Of a stretch of DNA of 22,917 nucleotides, positions 14,560 to 20,964 are shown in pieces. Each line of letters begins with the position of its first letter. Position 1 is the first letter of the stretch. This DNA comes from an uncultured Gemmatimonadales bacterium. Its GTDB lineage: Bacteria > Gemmatimonadota > Gemmatimonadetes > Longimicrobiales > Gaopeijiaceae. Below the pieces are notes generated by a model, which had not been told where the DNA came from, did not search any database, and was given only the letters and a program-made list of their open reading frames with translations. Position numbers and translations under genes: made by a program. The stretch is from positions 1-22,917 of the forward strand of contig CALJLC010000272.1 of NCBI GenBank assembly GCA_937982605.1. Direction: 5' to 3'.

Positions 14560-15822
14560 TCACTCCCCGCGCGCCATCGCCTCCATGAACTCGGCGTTGG
14601 TCGCCGTGCGTCGCATCCGCCCGAGCAGGAACGTGATCGCCTCGTCGGGAGGCATGTCGGCGAGGAAGTTGCGCAGCAGGAAGACCCGGTTGAGCTCCAC
14701 GTCCGTCAGCAGGAGCTCTTCCTTCCGGGTGCTCGACCGGTTCAGGTCGATGGCCGGGAAGACGCGCCGCTCCGCGATCGAGCGGTCGAGCACGAGCTCC
14801 ATGTTGCCGGTGCCCTTGAACTCCTCGAAGATCACTTCGTCCATCCGGCTCCCGGTGTCGACGAGCGCGGTCGCGACGATCGTGAGCGAGCCGCCGTCCT
14901 GGATGTTGCGCGCGGCACCGAAGAAGCGCTTGGGCTTCTGGAGGGCGTTGGCGTCGACGCCGCCCGACATGATGCGCCCCGACTTGCGGATGATGTTGTT
15001 GTAGGCCCGCGCCAGCCGCGTGATCGAGTCGAGCAGGATCACGACGTCGTGTCCGTGCTCCACCAGGCGCTTGGCTTTTTCGAGCACCATCTCCGCCACC
15101 TGGACGCTCCGCTGGGCGGACTCGTCGAAGGTGGACGCGACGACCTCGCCGCGGACCTTCTGCTTCATCTCGGTCACCTCCTCGGGCCGCTCGTCGATGA
15201 GCAGCACGATGAGGTGGACCTCCGGGGAGTTGGTGGCGATCGCCTGCGCCATCTGCCGGAGGATCGTCGTCTTGCCGGCCTTGGGCGGGGAGACGATCAG
15301 CCCGCGCTGGCCTTCGCCGATCGGCGCGATCAGATCGACGATCCGCATGGCGATCGACTGCTCGTCGTTGTCCGGCACCTCGAGCTGGAGGCGCTTCTCC
15401 GGGTACATCGGACGCAGCTCCTCGAACTCGCCGCGCTCCATCGCCTTCCCGGGCTCGAGGCCGTTGATGGTCTCGACCTCGACGAGAGCCAGGTACTTCT
15501 CGTTGCCGCGAGGGGGGCGCACCTGTCCGACGAGGGTGTCGCCGGTGCGCAGCGCGAGCTTCTTGATCTGCGCCGGGCTGACGTAGACGTCGTCCGGGCT
15601 GTGGATGTAGCTCCACTCCTCGGAGCGCAGGAAGCCGTATCCCTCCGGCATGATCTCGAGGACGCCCTCGGTCGTGAGCGCCTCTCCGCCCTCCAGCAGA
15701 GCGTTCTCCAGACGCACCAGGAGATCCGGCTTGCGGAGGCTCTCGAAGTCGTCGAGGTTCAGCTCCTCCGCGAGATCGTGGAGCTCCCCTACGTTTCTGC
15801 TCTTGAGTTCGGCGATGTCCAC
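14560..15822 (-). CDS. rho: Transcription termination factor Rho
   Basis: A 420-aa hexameric RNA-dependent helicase that ends transcription at untranslated RNA. The N-terminal helix bundle begins DIAELKSRNVGELHDLA, followed by the RNA-binding cold-shock-like domain with EGYGFLRS (60-67) and DDVYVSPAQIKK (77-88). The ATPase domain has Walker A SPPKAGKTT (178-186), Walker B LIVLLIDERPEE, DVVILLDSITRLARAYN, the Q-loop region GRIMSGGVDA and the R-loop region GTGNMELVLDR. No insertion domain is present. I place the start at the GTG at 15822 because GGAG lies 6 nt upstream and the protein then begins like other Rho proteins; the GTG at 15834 would add four residues and has no ribosome site. Confidence 0.97.
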   Translation of the reverse strand: MDIAELKSRNVGELHDLAEELNLDDFESLRKPDLLVRLENALLEGGEALTTEGVLEIMPEGYGFLRSEEWSYIHSPDDVYVSPAQIKKLALRTGDTLVGQVRPPRGNEKYLALVEVETINGLEPGKAMERGEFEELRPMYPEKRLQLEVPDNDEQSIAMRIVDLIAPIGEGQRGLIVSPPKAGKTTILRQMAQAIATNSPEVHLIVLLIDERPEEVTEMKQKVRGEVVASTFDESAQRSVQVAEMVLEKAKRLVEHGHDVVILLDSITRLARAYNNIIRKSGRIMSGGVDANALQKPKRFFGAARNIQDGGSLTIVATALVDTGSRMDEVIFEEFKGTGNMELVLDRSIAERRVFPAIDLNRSSTRKEELLLTDVELNRVFLLRNFLADMPPDEAITFLLGRMRRTATNAEFMEAMARGE

Positions 15823-15883
15823 GACGGGCTCCACGCACTCGACCGGTCGACGACGCGGAAGGGCTGTGAGGCGTCGAACAGGG

Positions 15884-15904
15884 GGACGACCAGGGCGGTC
15901 GTCC
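15884..15904 (-). promoter_or_regulatory. Perfect hairpin in the rho leader
   Basis: GGACGACC (15884-15891) and GGTCGTCC (15897-15904) form a perfect 8-bp stem over a 5-nt loop. It lies within the predicted 165-nt leader of the rho mRNA, about 60 nt before the start codon. Rho is autoregulated by attenuation in its leader in E. coli; whether this stem plays such a part is inference. Confidence 0.4.
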
Positions 15905-15995
15905 GCGGCGGGCCAGGTGCCGGCGAGACGTACTCCTCGGTGCGGGAGAGCCGGCGGGTGACGCGTTCGAACGAGCGATCCGCTCGATCGAGGCG

Positions 15996-16024
15996 ATCAT
16001 AATGGCCGAAAAAATGGGGGTCAA
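15996..16024 (-). promoter_or_regulatory. Near-consensus sigma-70 promoter of rho, inside the start of the M50 peptidase gene
   Basis: On the minus strand TTGACC (16019-16024) and TATGAT (15996-16001) are separated by exactly 17 nt. Each hexamer matches consensus at five of six positions, making this the best promoter in the window. Its start point would be near 15989, giving rho a leader of about 165 nt. The -35 box and spacer lie within codons 1-8 of the divergent peptidase gene. Confidence 0.65.
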
Positions 16025-17162
16025 GGTCGATCTCTCGCCGTGGATGCCCCTTCTGGAGCGTTACCGGATCCACGCGCTCCCGCACGACACGGTGCTCGAA
16101 GGACGGCTCCGCCCCGAGCTCGGGCCGACCTCCCCGGAAGTGCTGGCCGCGCTCGAGCAGTGGTCCGAGGTGGCGCACTTCGACGCCAACGACGAGGGCA
16201 CCGACGTGGTGCTCGTCTACCGCCTGCGCGCCGAGCCGCCGTCTCGTCCGTGGGTGCACGGTCTGCTCCTCCTGGCCACGCTGATCACGACGCTCGGCGC
16301 GGGCGCGCTCATGGCCGGGGTCGATCCCTTCCGGACCCGGGTGCTCGAGCTCGGCGGCGCCGCGGTGCCGTACCCGACCGCGCTCCTCCCGGGCCGGCTC
16401 TGGACCGGGGCTTCGTTCGCCTTCCCCTTCCTCGGGGTCATGCTGGGCCACGAGATGGGGCACTGGTTCGCGGCGCGGCATCACCGCGTGCGGGCCTCGC
16501 TGCCCTACTTCATCCCGTTCCCTCCGTACCTCTCCCTGATCGGGAGCCTGGGCGCCTTCATCCGGCTGCGTGGCGTGACGGTGGTCAGGGCCGCCATGCT
16601 CGACATCGGCGCCTCCGGGCCGGTGGCGTCGTTCGCGCTGTCGGTTCCCCTGCTGGCGCTGGGTCTGACCTGGTCGACCGAGGTCGGCGGCTTCGCGTCG
16701 GTGACGACGCCGTTCGCGGTCCGCTTCGCCGGGCAGCCCGTGTGGCTCGGCAACGGGGTCGCCACACACGTCCTGGCCACGCTCTTCGGACCGGGACCGG
16801 TGGGGGAGCGCGTCATCCTGCTCCACCCGGTGGCGCTGGCCGGCTGGATCGGCCTCTTCGTCACGGCCCTCAATCTCCTGCCCCTGGGCCAGCTCGACGG
16901 GGGGCACGTGCTCTACTCGCTCTTTCCCAGGGGTCACGAGCGGGCCGCGCGGCTCTTTCTCCTTTCGCTGCTGCCGCTCGGACTCCTCTGGTGGGGATGG
17001 TGGGCGTGGGCCGTGCTCGTGCTCGTCATCCACCGGGGTCGGGTGGGCCACCCGCGCGTGCTGCTCCCGGGCCCGGGGCCGGGCCGGGCCCGCACGCTCC
17101 TCGGCTGGATCCTAATCGTGACGTTTTTGGTGACGTTCGTTCCGGTGCCGATCGAGCTGTAA
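16002..17162 (+). CDS. Site-2 protease-like M50 family membrane metallopeptidase
   Basis: A 386-aa integral membrane zinc protease. After a soluble N-terminal part (1-80) come several hydrophobic segments (about 85-106, 134-148 and onward). The zinc motif HEMGH is at 150-154, and the third ligand lies in NLLPLGQLDGGH (291-302, Asp299). YFIPFPP (169-175) and the Gly-rich DIGASGPVASF are typical of the EGY/M50B-like bacterial branch. Such proteases cut substrates inside the membrane, often to release regulators; no anti-sigma factor or other client is encoded here. The start at 16002 is uncertain: the in-frame ATG at 16014 is equally possible, and the region overlaps the rho promoter. Stop is TAA, rare in this window. 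Confidence 0.9.
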   Translation: MAEKMGVKVDLSPWMPLLERYRIHALPHDTVLEGRLRPELGPTSPEVLAALEQWSEVAHFDANDEGTDVVLVYRLRAEPPSRPWVHGLLLLATLITTLGAGALMAGVDPFRTRVLELGGAAVPYPTALLPGRLWTGASFAFPFLGVMLGHEMGHWFAARHHRVRASLPYFIPFPPYLSLIGSLGAFIRLRGVTVVRAAMLDIGASGPVASFALSVPLLALGLTWSTEVGGFASVTTPFAVRFAGQPVWLGNGVATHVLATLFGPGPVGERVILLHPVALAGWIGLFVTALNLLPLGQLDGGHVLYSLFPRGHERAARLFLLSLLPLGLLWWGWWAWAVLVLVIHRGRVGHPRVLLPGPGPGRARTLLGWILIVTFLVTFVPVPIEL

Positions 17163-17228
17163 TTACCAAAAGCGGACGGCGGCCTCCCGTCGATCGTTCA
17201 GGCAGCGCACCGTCTTTCGCCTCCGGGA

Positions 17229-17271
17229 CCCGATCGATTTTCTTGACTTTTTCCGATCGGGCCGGAAACAT
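17229..17271 (+). promoter_or_regulatory. AT-rich promoter island with an inverted repeat framing the -35 box
   Basis: CCCGATCG (17229-17236) and CGATCGGG (17254-17261) are perfect 8-bp inverted arms. The 17-nt spacer between them holds TTGACT (17243-17248) in a T-rich context. A -10 of AAACAT (17266-17271) lies 17 nt further on. The arrangement looks like a promoter with an operator straddling the -35 box. It could instead be a T-rich-loop hairpin ending the M50 transcript. It most likely serves the 116-aa gene at 17351. Confidence 0.45.
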
Positions 17272-17338
17272 TTGTGTGTAGCACTTTTCTGATTTTCGCC
17301 TGGTGCCCCGCTCCTTCGGGCCGTCGGTTCCACTCTAC

Positions 17339-17344
17339 AGGAAG
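17339..17344 (+). promoter_or_regulatory. Ribosome binding site deciding the start of the 116-aa gene
   Basis: AGGAAG lies 6 nt before the GTG at 17351. This favours that start over the GTG at 17303, which has no comparable site and would add 16 low-information residues. Confidence 0.55.
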
Positions 17345-17350
17345 CCGCAC

Positions 17351-17701
17351 GTGGCACGACACAATCGGGAAGGGTCCGGAGCCGACCAGCGCGGTTTCGA
17401 GTACGGCGTCAGCTACCAGCCGGACTGGCTCAAGCAGGTCAAGGTCACGCGCACGCTGGAGTCGGGCCGTCAGTCCACCAAGACGCTCTTCCGCAACCCG
17501 TCGGGTCCGGAAGCCGAGCCCGGCGAGCGGATCCGCACGCGGATCTTCTCCGCGGACCAGTCGCTCGACTTCGAGGTGGCGCTCACCGACCCGCGCGCCG
17601 CGGTGAAGCGCGTCCGGATCGCCTACGAGGTGCCGGGGGACAACGGCCGTCGGGAAGAGGTCGAGTTCACGCTCGAGTGCGGAGAGCCGCGGGACGTCTG
17701 A
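17351..17701 (+). CDS. Small conserved-looking hypothetical protein, 116 aa
   Basis: I do not recognise a family. The protein is soluble and charged with no membrane segment or signal peptide. A Gly/Arg-rich N-terminus (to about residue 18) precedes YGVSYQPDWLKQVKVTRTL (19-37), and the middle and end contain alternating hydrophobic strands such as RIRTRIFS, LDFEVAL, VKRVRIAYEV and EEVEFTLECG, suggesting a small beta-sandwich-like domain. It has its own AT-rich promoter and a good ribosome site, so it is probably well expressed. It ends 77 nt before mlaE, which appears to have its own -10 box. The function cannot be inferred. Confidence 0.72.
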   Translation: MARHNREGSGADQRGFEYGVSYQPDWLKQVKVTRTLESGRQSTKTLFRNPSGPEAEPGERIRTRIFSADQSLDFEVALTDPRAAVKRVRIAYEVPGDNGRREEVEFTLECGEPRDV

Positions 17702-17767
17702 CCCGGCGGTAGCGATGGACGCGCGCCGGCGTCCGGACGAGGCGCGCGCCCGCGGGGCGATTCTTCG

Positions 17768-17773
17768 TAGATT
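17768..17773 (+). promoter_or_regulatory. -10-like box (TAGATT) 5 nt before the mlaE ATG
   Basis: TAGATT ends 5 nt before the ATG at 17779. A transcript started at the usual 6-8 nt past the box would begin at the start codon, i.e. be leaderless. No ribosome site precedes this ATG. The box is identical to that at 11534. Confidence 0.42.
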
Positions 17774-17778
17774 GGGAA

Positions 17779-18561
17779 ATGCCTTCTGCGACGGGGAGCA
17801 TCCAGGCGGTCGGTCGAGCGGCCATCGGCTCGGTATCCGCCGTGGGGCGCACCGGCTATCTCGGCCTCGACGCGGTGCGGGCGCTGCGGAAGGTGTCCCT
17901 GTGGGGCCCGCATCTCCTCGGGCAGATGGCGCGCGTCGGCGTCGAGTCGGTCCCGATCGCGCTCTTCATCGCCACCTTCACCGGCATCGTCCTGGCGCTC
18001 CAGGCGTCGTACACCTTCACGGGCGCGGTGCCGCTGTACTTCGTCGGCACGCTCGTCGGCAAGACGATGATCCTCGAGCTCGGACCGGTGCTCACGGGGC
18101 TGGCCCTCTCGGGCCGGGTCGGCGCCAACATCGCGGCGGAGATCGGGACGATGCGCGTCACGGAGCAGATCGACGCCCTCGAGACGATGGCGTACGACCC
18201 CGTGGCGTATCTCATCGTCCCGCGGGTGCTGGCCGGCGCCATCATGTTCCCGATGGTGGTCGTCCTGGCCGACGCCATCGGCATCCTGGCGGGGCTGGCG
18301 GCCTCCATGGGGCTGCTCGACCTCTCCGCGCCCCAGTTCATGCGTGGCGTGCGTCTCTTCTTCGAGCGGTTCGACGTTCAGTTCTCGGCCATCAAGGCGA
18401 GCCCCTTCGGGATCACCGTTACCGCGGTGGGGTGCTCCTTCGGCTACCACACGCGGGGCGGCGCCGAGGGCGTGGGCCGGGCGGCGACGCGCGCCGTCGT
18501 CATCTCCTCGATGATCATCCTGGTGCTCGACGCCTTCTGGGCCGCCGTCCTCCTCCGATGA
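17779..18561 (+). CDS. mlaE: MlaE-type ABC lipid transporter permease
   Basis: A 260-aa MlaE/YrbE permease, the inner-membrane core of the Mla system that moves phospholipids between inner and outer membranes. Recognisable stretches are VPIALFIATFTGIVLALQ (about 58-75), ELGPVLTGLALSGRVGANIAAEIGTM (about 99-124, the diagnostic MlaE block), TEQIDALETMAYDP and the C-terminal TRGGAEGVGRAATRAVV. Five or six hydrophobic segments are visible. Direction of lipid flow is debated for the family. It is the first gene of mlaE-mlaF-mlaD; the ATPase gene follows after 10 nt. Confidence 0.95.
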   Translation: MPSATGSIQAVGRAAIGSVSAVGRTGYLGLDAVRALRKVSLWGPHLLGQMARVGVESVPIALFIATFTGIVLALQASYTFTGAVPLYFVGTLVGKTMILELGPVLTGLALSGRVGANIAAEIGTMRVTEQIDALETMAYDPVAYLIVPRVLAGAIMFPMVVVLADAIGILAGLAASMGLLDLSAPQFMRGVRLFFERFDVQFSAIKASPFGITVTAVGCSFGYHTRGGAEGVGRAATRAVVISSMIILVLDAFWAAVLLR

Positions 18562-18571
18562 GCCCCTCGCC

Positions 18572-19321
18572 ATGAGCATCGAGCTGGTGGACATCCACAA
18601 GTCCTTCGGGGACAACCACGTGCTGCGCGGCTTCACGCTCAGCATCCGCGACGGACAGACGACGACGGTCATCGGTGGCTCGGGCTCGGGGAAGTCCGTG
18701 ATGCTGAAGCACATCGTCGGGCTGCTTCGGCCGGACTCCGGGGACGTGTGGGTGGACGAGCACAACGTCAGCCGTCTCGACTCCGATTCGCTCTACCAGC
18801 TCCGGCGCAACGTCGGGTACGTCTTCCAGTTCGCGGCGCTCTTCGACTCGATGACGATCGCCGAGAACGTGGGGATGGGGCTGCGACGCATGGCCGACTT
18901 TCCCGCCGAGGCGATCCCCGAGCGCGTGCGCGAGTGCCTCGAGCTCGTGGACCTGGCCGGATACGAGGACCACTTCCCCTCCCAGCTGTCCGGAGGCCAG
19001 AAGAAGCGCGCGGGCCTGGCGCGGGCGATCGCCACCCGACCGAAGTACATCCTCTACGACGAGCCGACGACCGGCCTGGACCCGGTCACGACCTCGGTCA
19101 TCGACGAGATGATCGTCCGGATGTCCGACGAGCTGAACGTGACCGGAGTGGTGATCTCCCACGACATGAAGAGCGCCTTCCGAATCTCGGACCGAGTCGC
19201 GATGCTCTACGAGGGGGTCGTCCGCATCGACGGGACCCCGGACGAGGTACGGGCGTCGGACGACCCGATCGTCAAAGGCTTCATCGAAGGGAGACCCGAG
19301 CTGATGGCGGCGAGATCGTGA
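18572..19321 (+). CDS. mlaF: MlaF-type ABC transporter ATP-binding protein
   Basis: A 249-aa cytosolic ATPase that powers the MlaE permease. Walker A GGSGSGKS (35-42), Q-loop Gln86 in VFQFAALFDS, signature LSGGQKKR (139-146), Walker B ILYDEPTTGLDP (160-171, Asp163/Glu164) and switch His197 in ISHDM are all present, so it should be active. AALFDSMTIAENV is typical of MlaF/Ttg2A. The TGA stop overlaps the GTG start of mlaD (GTGA at 19318-19321), indicating translational coupling. The ATG at 18572 lies 10 nt after the mlaE stop; no strong ribosome site is visible. Confidence 0.96.
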   Translation: MSIELVDIHKSFGDNHVLRGFTLSIRDGQTTTVIGGSGSGKSVMLKHIVGLLRPDSGDVWVDEHNVSRLDSDSLYQLRRNVGYVFQFAALFDSMTIAENVGMGLRRMADFPAEAIPERVRECLELVDLAGYEDHFPSQLSGGQKKRAGLARAIATRPKYILYDEPTTGLDPVTTSVIDEMIVRMSDELNVTGVVISHDMKSAFRISDRVAMLYEGVVRIDGTPDEVRASDDPIVKGFIEGRPELMAARS

Positions 19322-20322
19322 GCCGGAACAGGGAGTTCCTGGTCGGCCTGGTGATCATCGTGGCCGTGGTCGTGGGCGTGGGCGGCACGCTCTGGCTCCA
19401 GGGGACGAACTTCGGCCGGCCCACCCAGACCGTGGAGGCGCTCCTCGAGTCCGCCGGGCAGCTCTGCGAGGGCAATGAGGTCACGTAGCGAGGCGGCATG
19501 ATCGGCAGCGACCCCCCGAAAACCGCGGAGCCCGGGGCCACGGCGGTCCGGGTGACCCTGCTGCTCACCCAGCCGCTGGAGCTCCCCGAGGATGCGGGCG
19601 TGGTCCTCGGCCCGGAGTCGCTCTTCGGGGACTGGCAGGCCGAGATCGTGAGCCGGTCTCGCTTCGAGCGCTTCAACTTCTACGAGGTGCCGGACGGCAC
19701 GACCTCCGACGGCCACATGCTCGGAGGTTACGCGCTGCCGGAGATCACCCGCCTCACCGCATCGGCCGAGCAGATCTCGCTGAACCTGGCGGACCTGACG
19801 GCGCGGCTCGAGCTCGCCTTCAACCAGGAGACGGCGGACAACCTGGCCAACGCGATCACGAACATCGAGGCCATCACGCAGGAGCTCCGCGACCTGGTCG
19901 AGCAGCAGTCGGCCGTCGCGTCCAGCATCACCGCCAGCGCGGACAGCGCCCTGGCCGAGGTGGCGCTCGCCGCGCGCTCCGCCCGGAGCTCCTTCGAGCG
20001 GATCGACGGCGTGCTCGGTGACGCCGAGGTCGACTCGATCGTTGCGAACATGCTGGTGGCATCGGAAGGGATCCGGAATCTCGCCACCGAGCTCTCCGAC
20101 CCCGAGGGTGGCGTCGCCGCCACGCTCGGGCGTGCCGACTCGACCTTCGCGCGCGTGGACCGCATCGCGGCGCGGCTCGAGGCGGGGGAAGGGTCGCTGG
20201 GGCGCCTCCTCGCCGACACGACGTTCGCCGTCAACGCGGAGGGCGCGCTGCGCTCGCTGGACCTTCTGCTGCAGGACATCCGAGAGAATCCTGGCCGCTA
20301 CGTGCGGCTCTCGATCTTCTGA
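19318..20322 (+). pseudogene. mlaD: mlaD (MCE-domain lipid-binding protein) interrupted by an in-frame TAG
   Basis: The full frame, 334 codons, encodes a typical MlaD: N-terminal membrane anchor (residues 7-28), MCE domain (about 36-115) and a long helical C-terminus. Codon 57 (19486-19488) is TAG, exactly where relatives usually have Tyr or another residue before RGV in the block GN-x-V-x-(Y)-RGV-x-IG. The codons before and after the stop are in the same frame and both sides are well conserved, so this is a nonsense codon, not a frameshift. The next codons read RGGMIGSDPP, with Gly and Asp where Val would be expected, so the damage is local and clustered. Possible explanations are a real pseudogene, an assembly or sequencing error, or readthrough. 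The window cannot decide between them, but the intact downstream frame favours a recent change or error. Confidence 0.8.
19498..20322 (+). CDS. C-terminal part of MlaD, possible separate translation product
   Basis: If the TAG at 19486 is real, translation could restart at the ATG at 19498, 9 nt past the stop, giving 274 aa. This product would have most of the MCE fold (YALPEITRLTASAEQ marks the transition to helices) and the long helical tail, but no membrane anchor and not the first MCE strands. An AGG shortly before this ATG is only a weak ribosome site. The helical part (about 80-250) is rich in Ala, Leu and Ser with heptad-like spacing, as in the needle or coiled-coil region of MCE proteins. 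I judge a working stand-alone protein unlikely. Confidence 0.45.
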   Translation: MIGSDPPKTAEPGATAVRVTLLLTQPLELPEDAGVVLGPESLFGDWQAEIVSRSRFERFNFYEVPDGTTSDGHMLGGYALPEITRLTASAEQISLNLADLTARLELAFNQETADNLANAITNIEAITQELRDLVEQQSAVASSITASADSALAEVALAARSARSSFERIDGVLGDAEVDSIVANMLVASEGIRNLATELSDPEGGVAATLGRADSTFARVDRIAARLEAGEGSLGRLLADTTFAVNAEGALRSLDLLLQDIRENPGRYVRLSIF

Positions 20323-20326
20323 CGCG

Positions 20327-20806
20327 GTGCCGCGCCCCGTTTCCGCCCGGGCGGCCGACGAGGCCGCCGCGCACGGGCCCGTCGTCGAGCGAAGCGCAGG
20401 AGGGGTCGTCGTGCGCGTGATCGACGCCGTCGAGCACGTGCTCGTGATCCGCGACCCGTATCGGAAGTGGGGACTGCCCAAGGGGCACGCGGAGGAAGGG
20501 GAGACCCCCGCCGAGACGGCGCTGCGCGAAGTGGAGGAGGAGACCGCGCTGTCCGATCTGACGCTCGGGGAGGAGCTGATCACGATCGACTGGGTCTTCC
20601 GGGCCCACGGACGCCGCATCCACAAGTTCACGACCTTCTTCCTCATGGGGTCCGAGTCGGGGGACCCGGTACCCGAGGAGCGGGCCGGAATCACGGCGTG
20701 CGAGTGGGTGCCGCTCCGGTCGGCGCACGAGCGGATCTCGTACGACAATGCGGCCGAGGTCGTGAAGGTCGCGCAGCGGCTCGTCCTGGGCGCGGATCCG
20801 GAGTAG
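20327..20806 (+). CDS. Nudix hydrolase
   Basis: A 159-aa Nudix-fold pyrophosphohydrolase. The Nudix box spans residues 53-75: Gly53, Glu59, then REVEEETAL (67-75), which keeps all the metal-binding Glu residues but has Ala74 where the consensus has Gly. The DPYRKWGLPKG lead-in (43-53) and an RIHKFTTFFL strand resemble the diadenosine-polyphosphate or MutT-like branches; the substrate is not clear. The GTG at 20327 starts 4 nt after the mlaD stop, implying co-transcription and coupling, so the in-frame stop in mlaD could affect its expression. There is no ribosome site of its own. The N-terminal 20 residues are Ala-rich and poorly informative. Confidence 0.9.
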   Translation: MPRPVSARAADEAAAHGPVVERSAGGVVVRVIDAVEHVLVIRDPYRKWGLPKGHAEEGETPAETALREVEEETALSDLTLGEELITIDWVFRAHGRRIHKFTTFFLMGSESGDPVPEERAGITACEWVPLRSAHERISYDNAAEVVKVAQRLVLGADPE

Positions 20807-20906
20807 CCGGCACGGTCGCGGGGCCGCCGCCGGCCCGACTCCGCGGCCTTCCCGCACGGCGGCTCCGGCCGCTCGATCGCCCTCTGCCCGGCCCACTGTC
20901 CACGAG

Positions 20907-20934
20907 TTGATCGGCCCGGTGTCCGGGTTAGACT
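20907..20934 (+). promoter_or_regulatory. Candidate promoter of the FNR-trxB pair
   Basis: TTGATC (20907-20912) and TAGACT (20929-20934) are spaced 16 nt apart, each four of six matches to consensus. Transcription would start near 20941, about 24 nt before the ATG at 20965. The rest of the 158-nt gap after the Nudix gene is GC-rich with loose inverted repeats (for example GCCGCCG 20823-20829 with CGGCGGC 20857-20863). Confidence 0.5.
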
Positions 20935-20964
20935 TGAGGGCTCTTTTGCGACCCCGTGGGCCCC

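Noticed and set aside
15823..16001. A leader peptide for rho beginning at an ATG at 16001 on the minus strand
   Set aside because: That ATG lies in the -10 box itself and would not be on the transcript. The frame is Arg/Ser/Pro-rich and overlaps rho in another frame without a stop near the rho start.
15999..16016. CATAAT as the -10 box of the M50 gene giving a leaderless start at the ATG at 16014
   Set aside because: No -35 match exists upstream, and the same bases are better explained as part of the minus-strand rho promoter; the M50 promoter remains unidentified.
19318..19560. A compensated frameshift rather than a nonsense codon in mlaD
   Set aside because: Both sides of the TAG are in the same frame, and reading the 30 nt around it in the other two frames gives no MCE-like residues.
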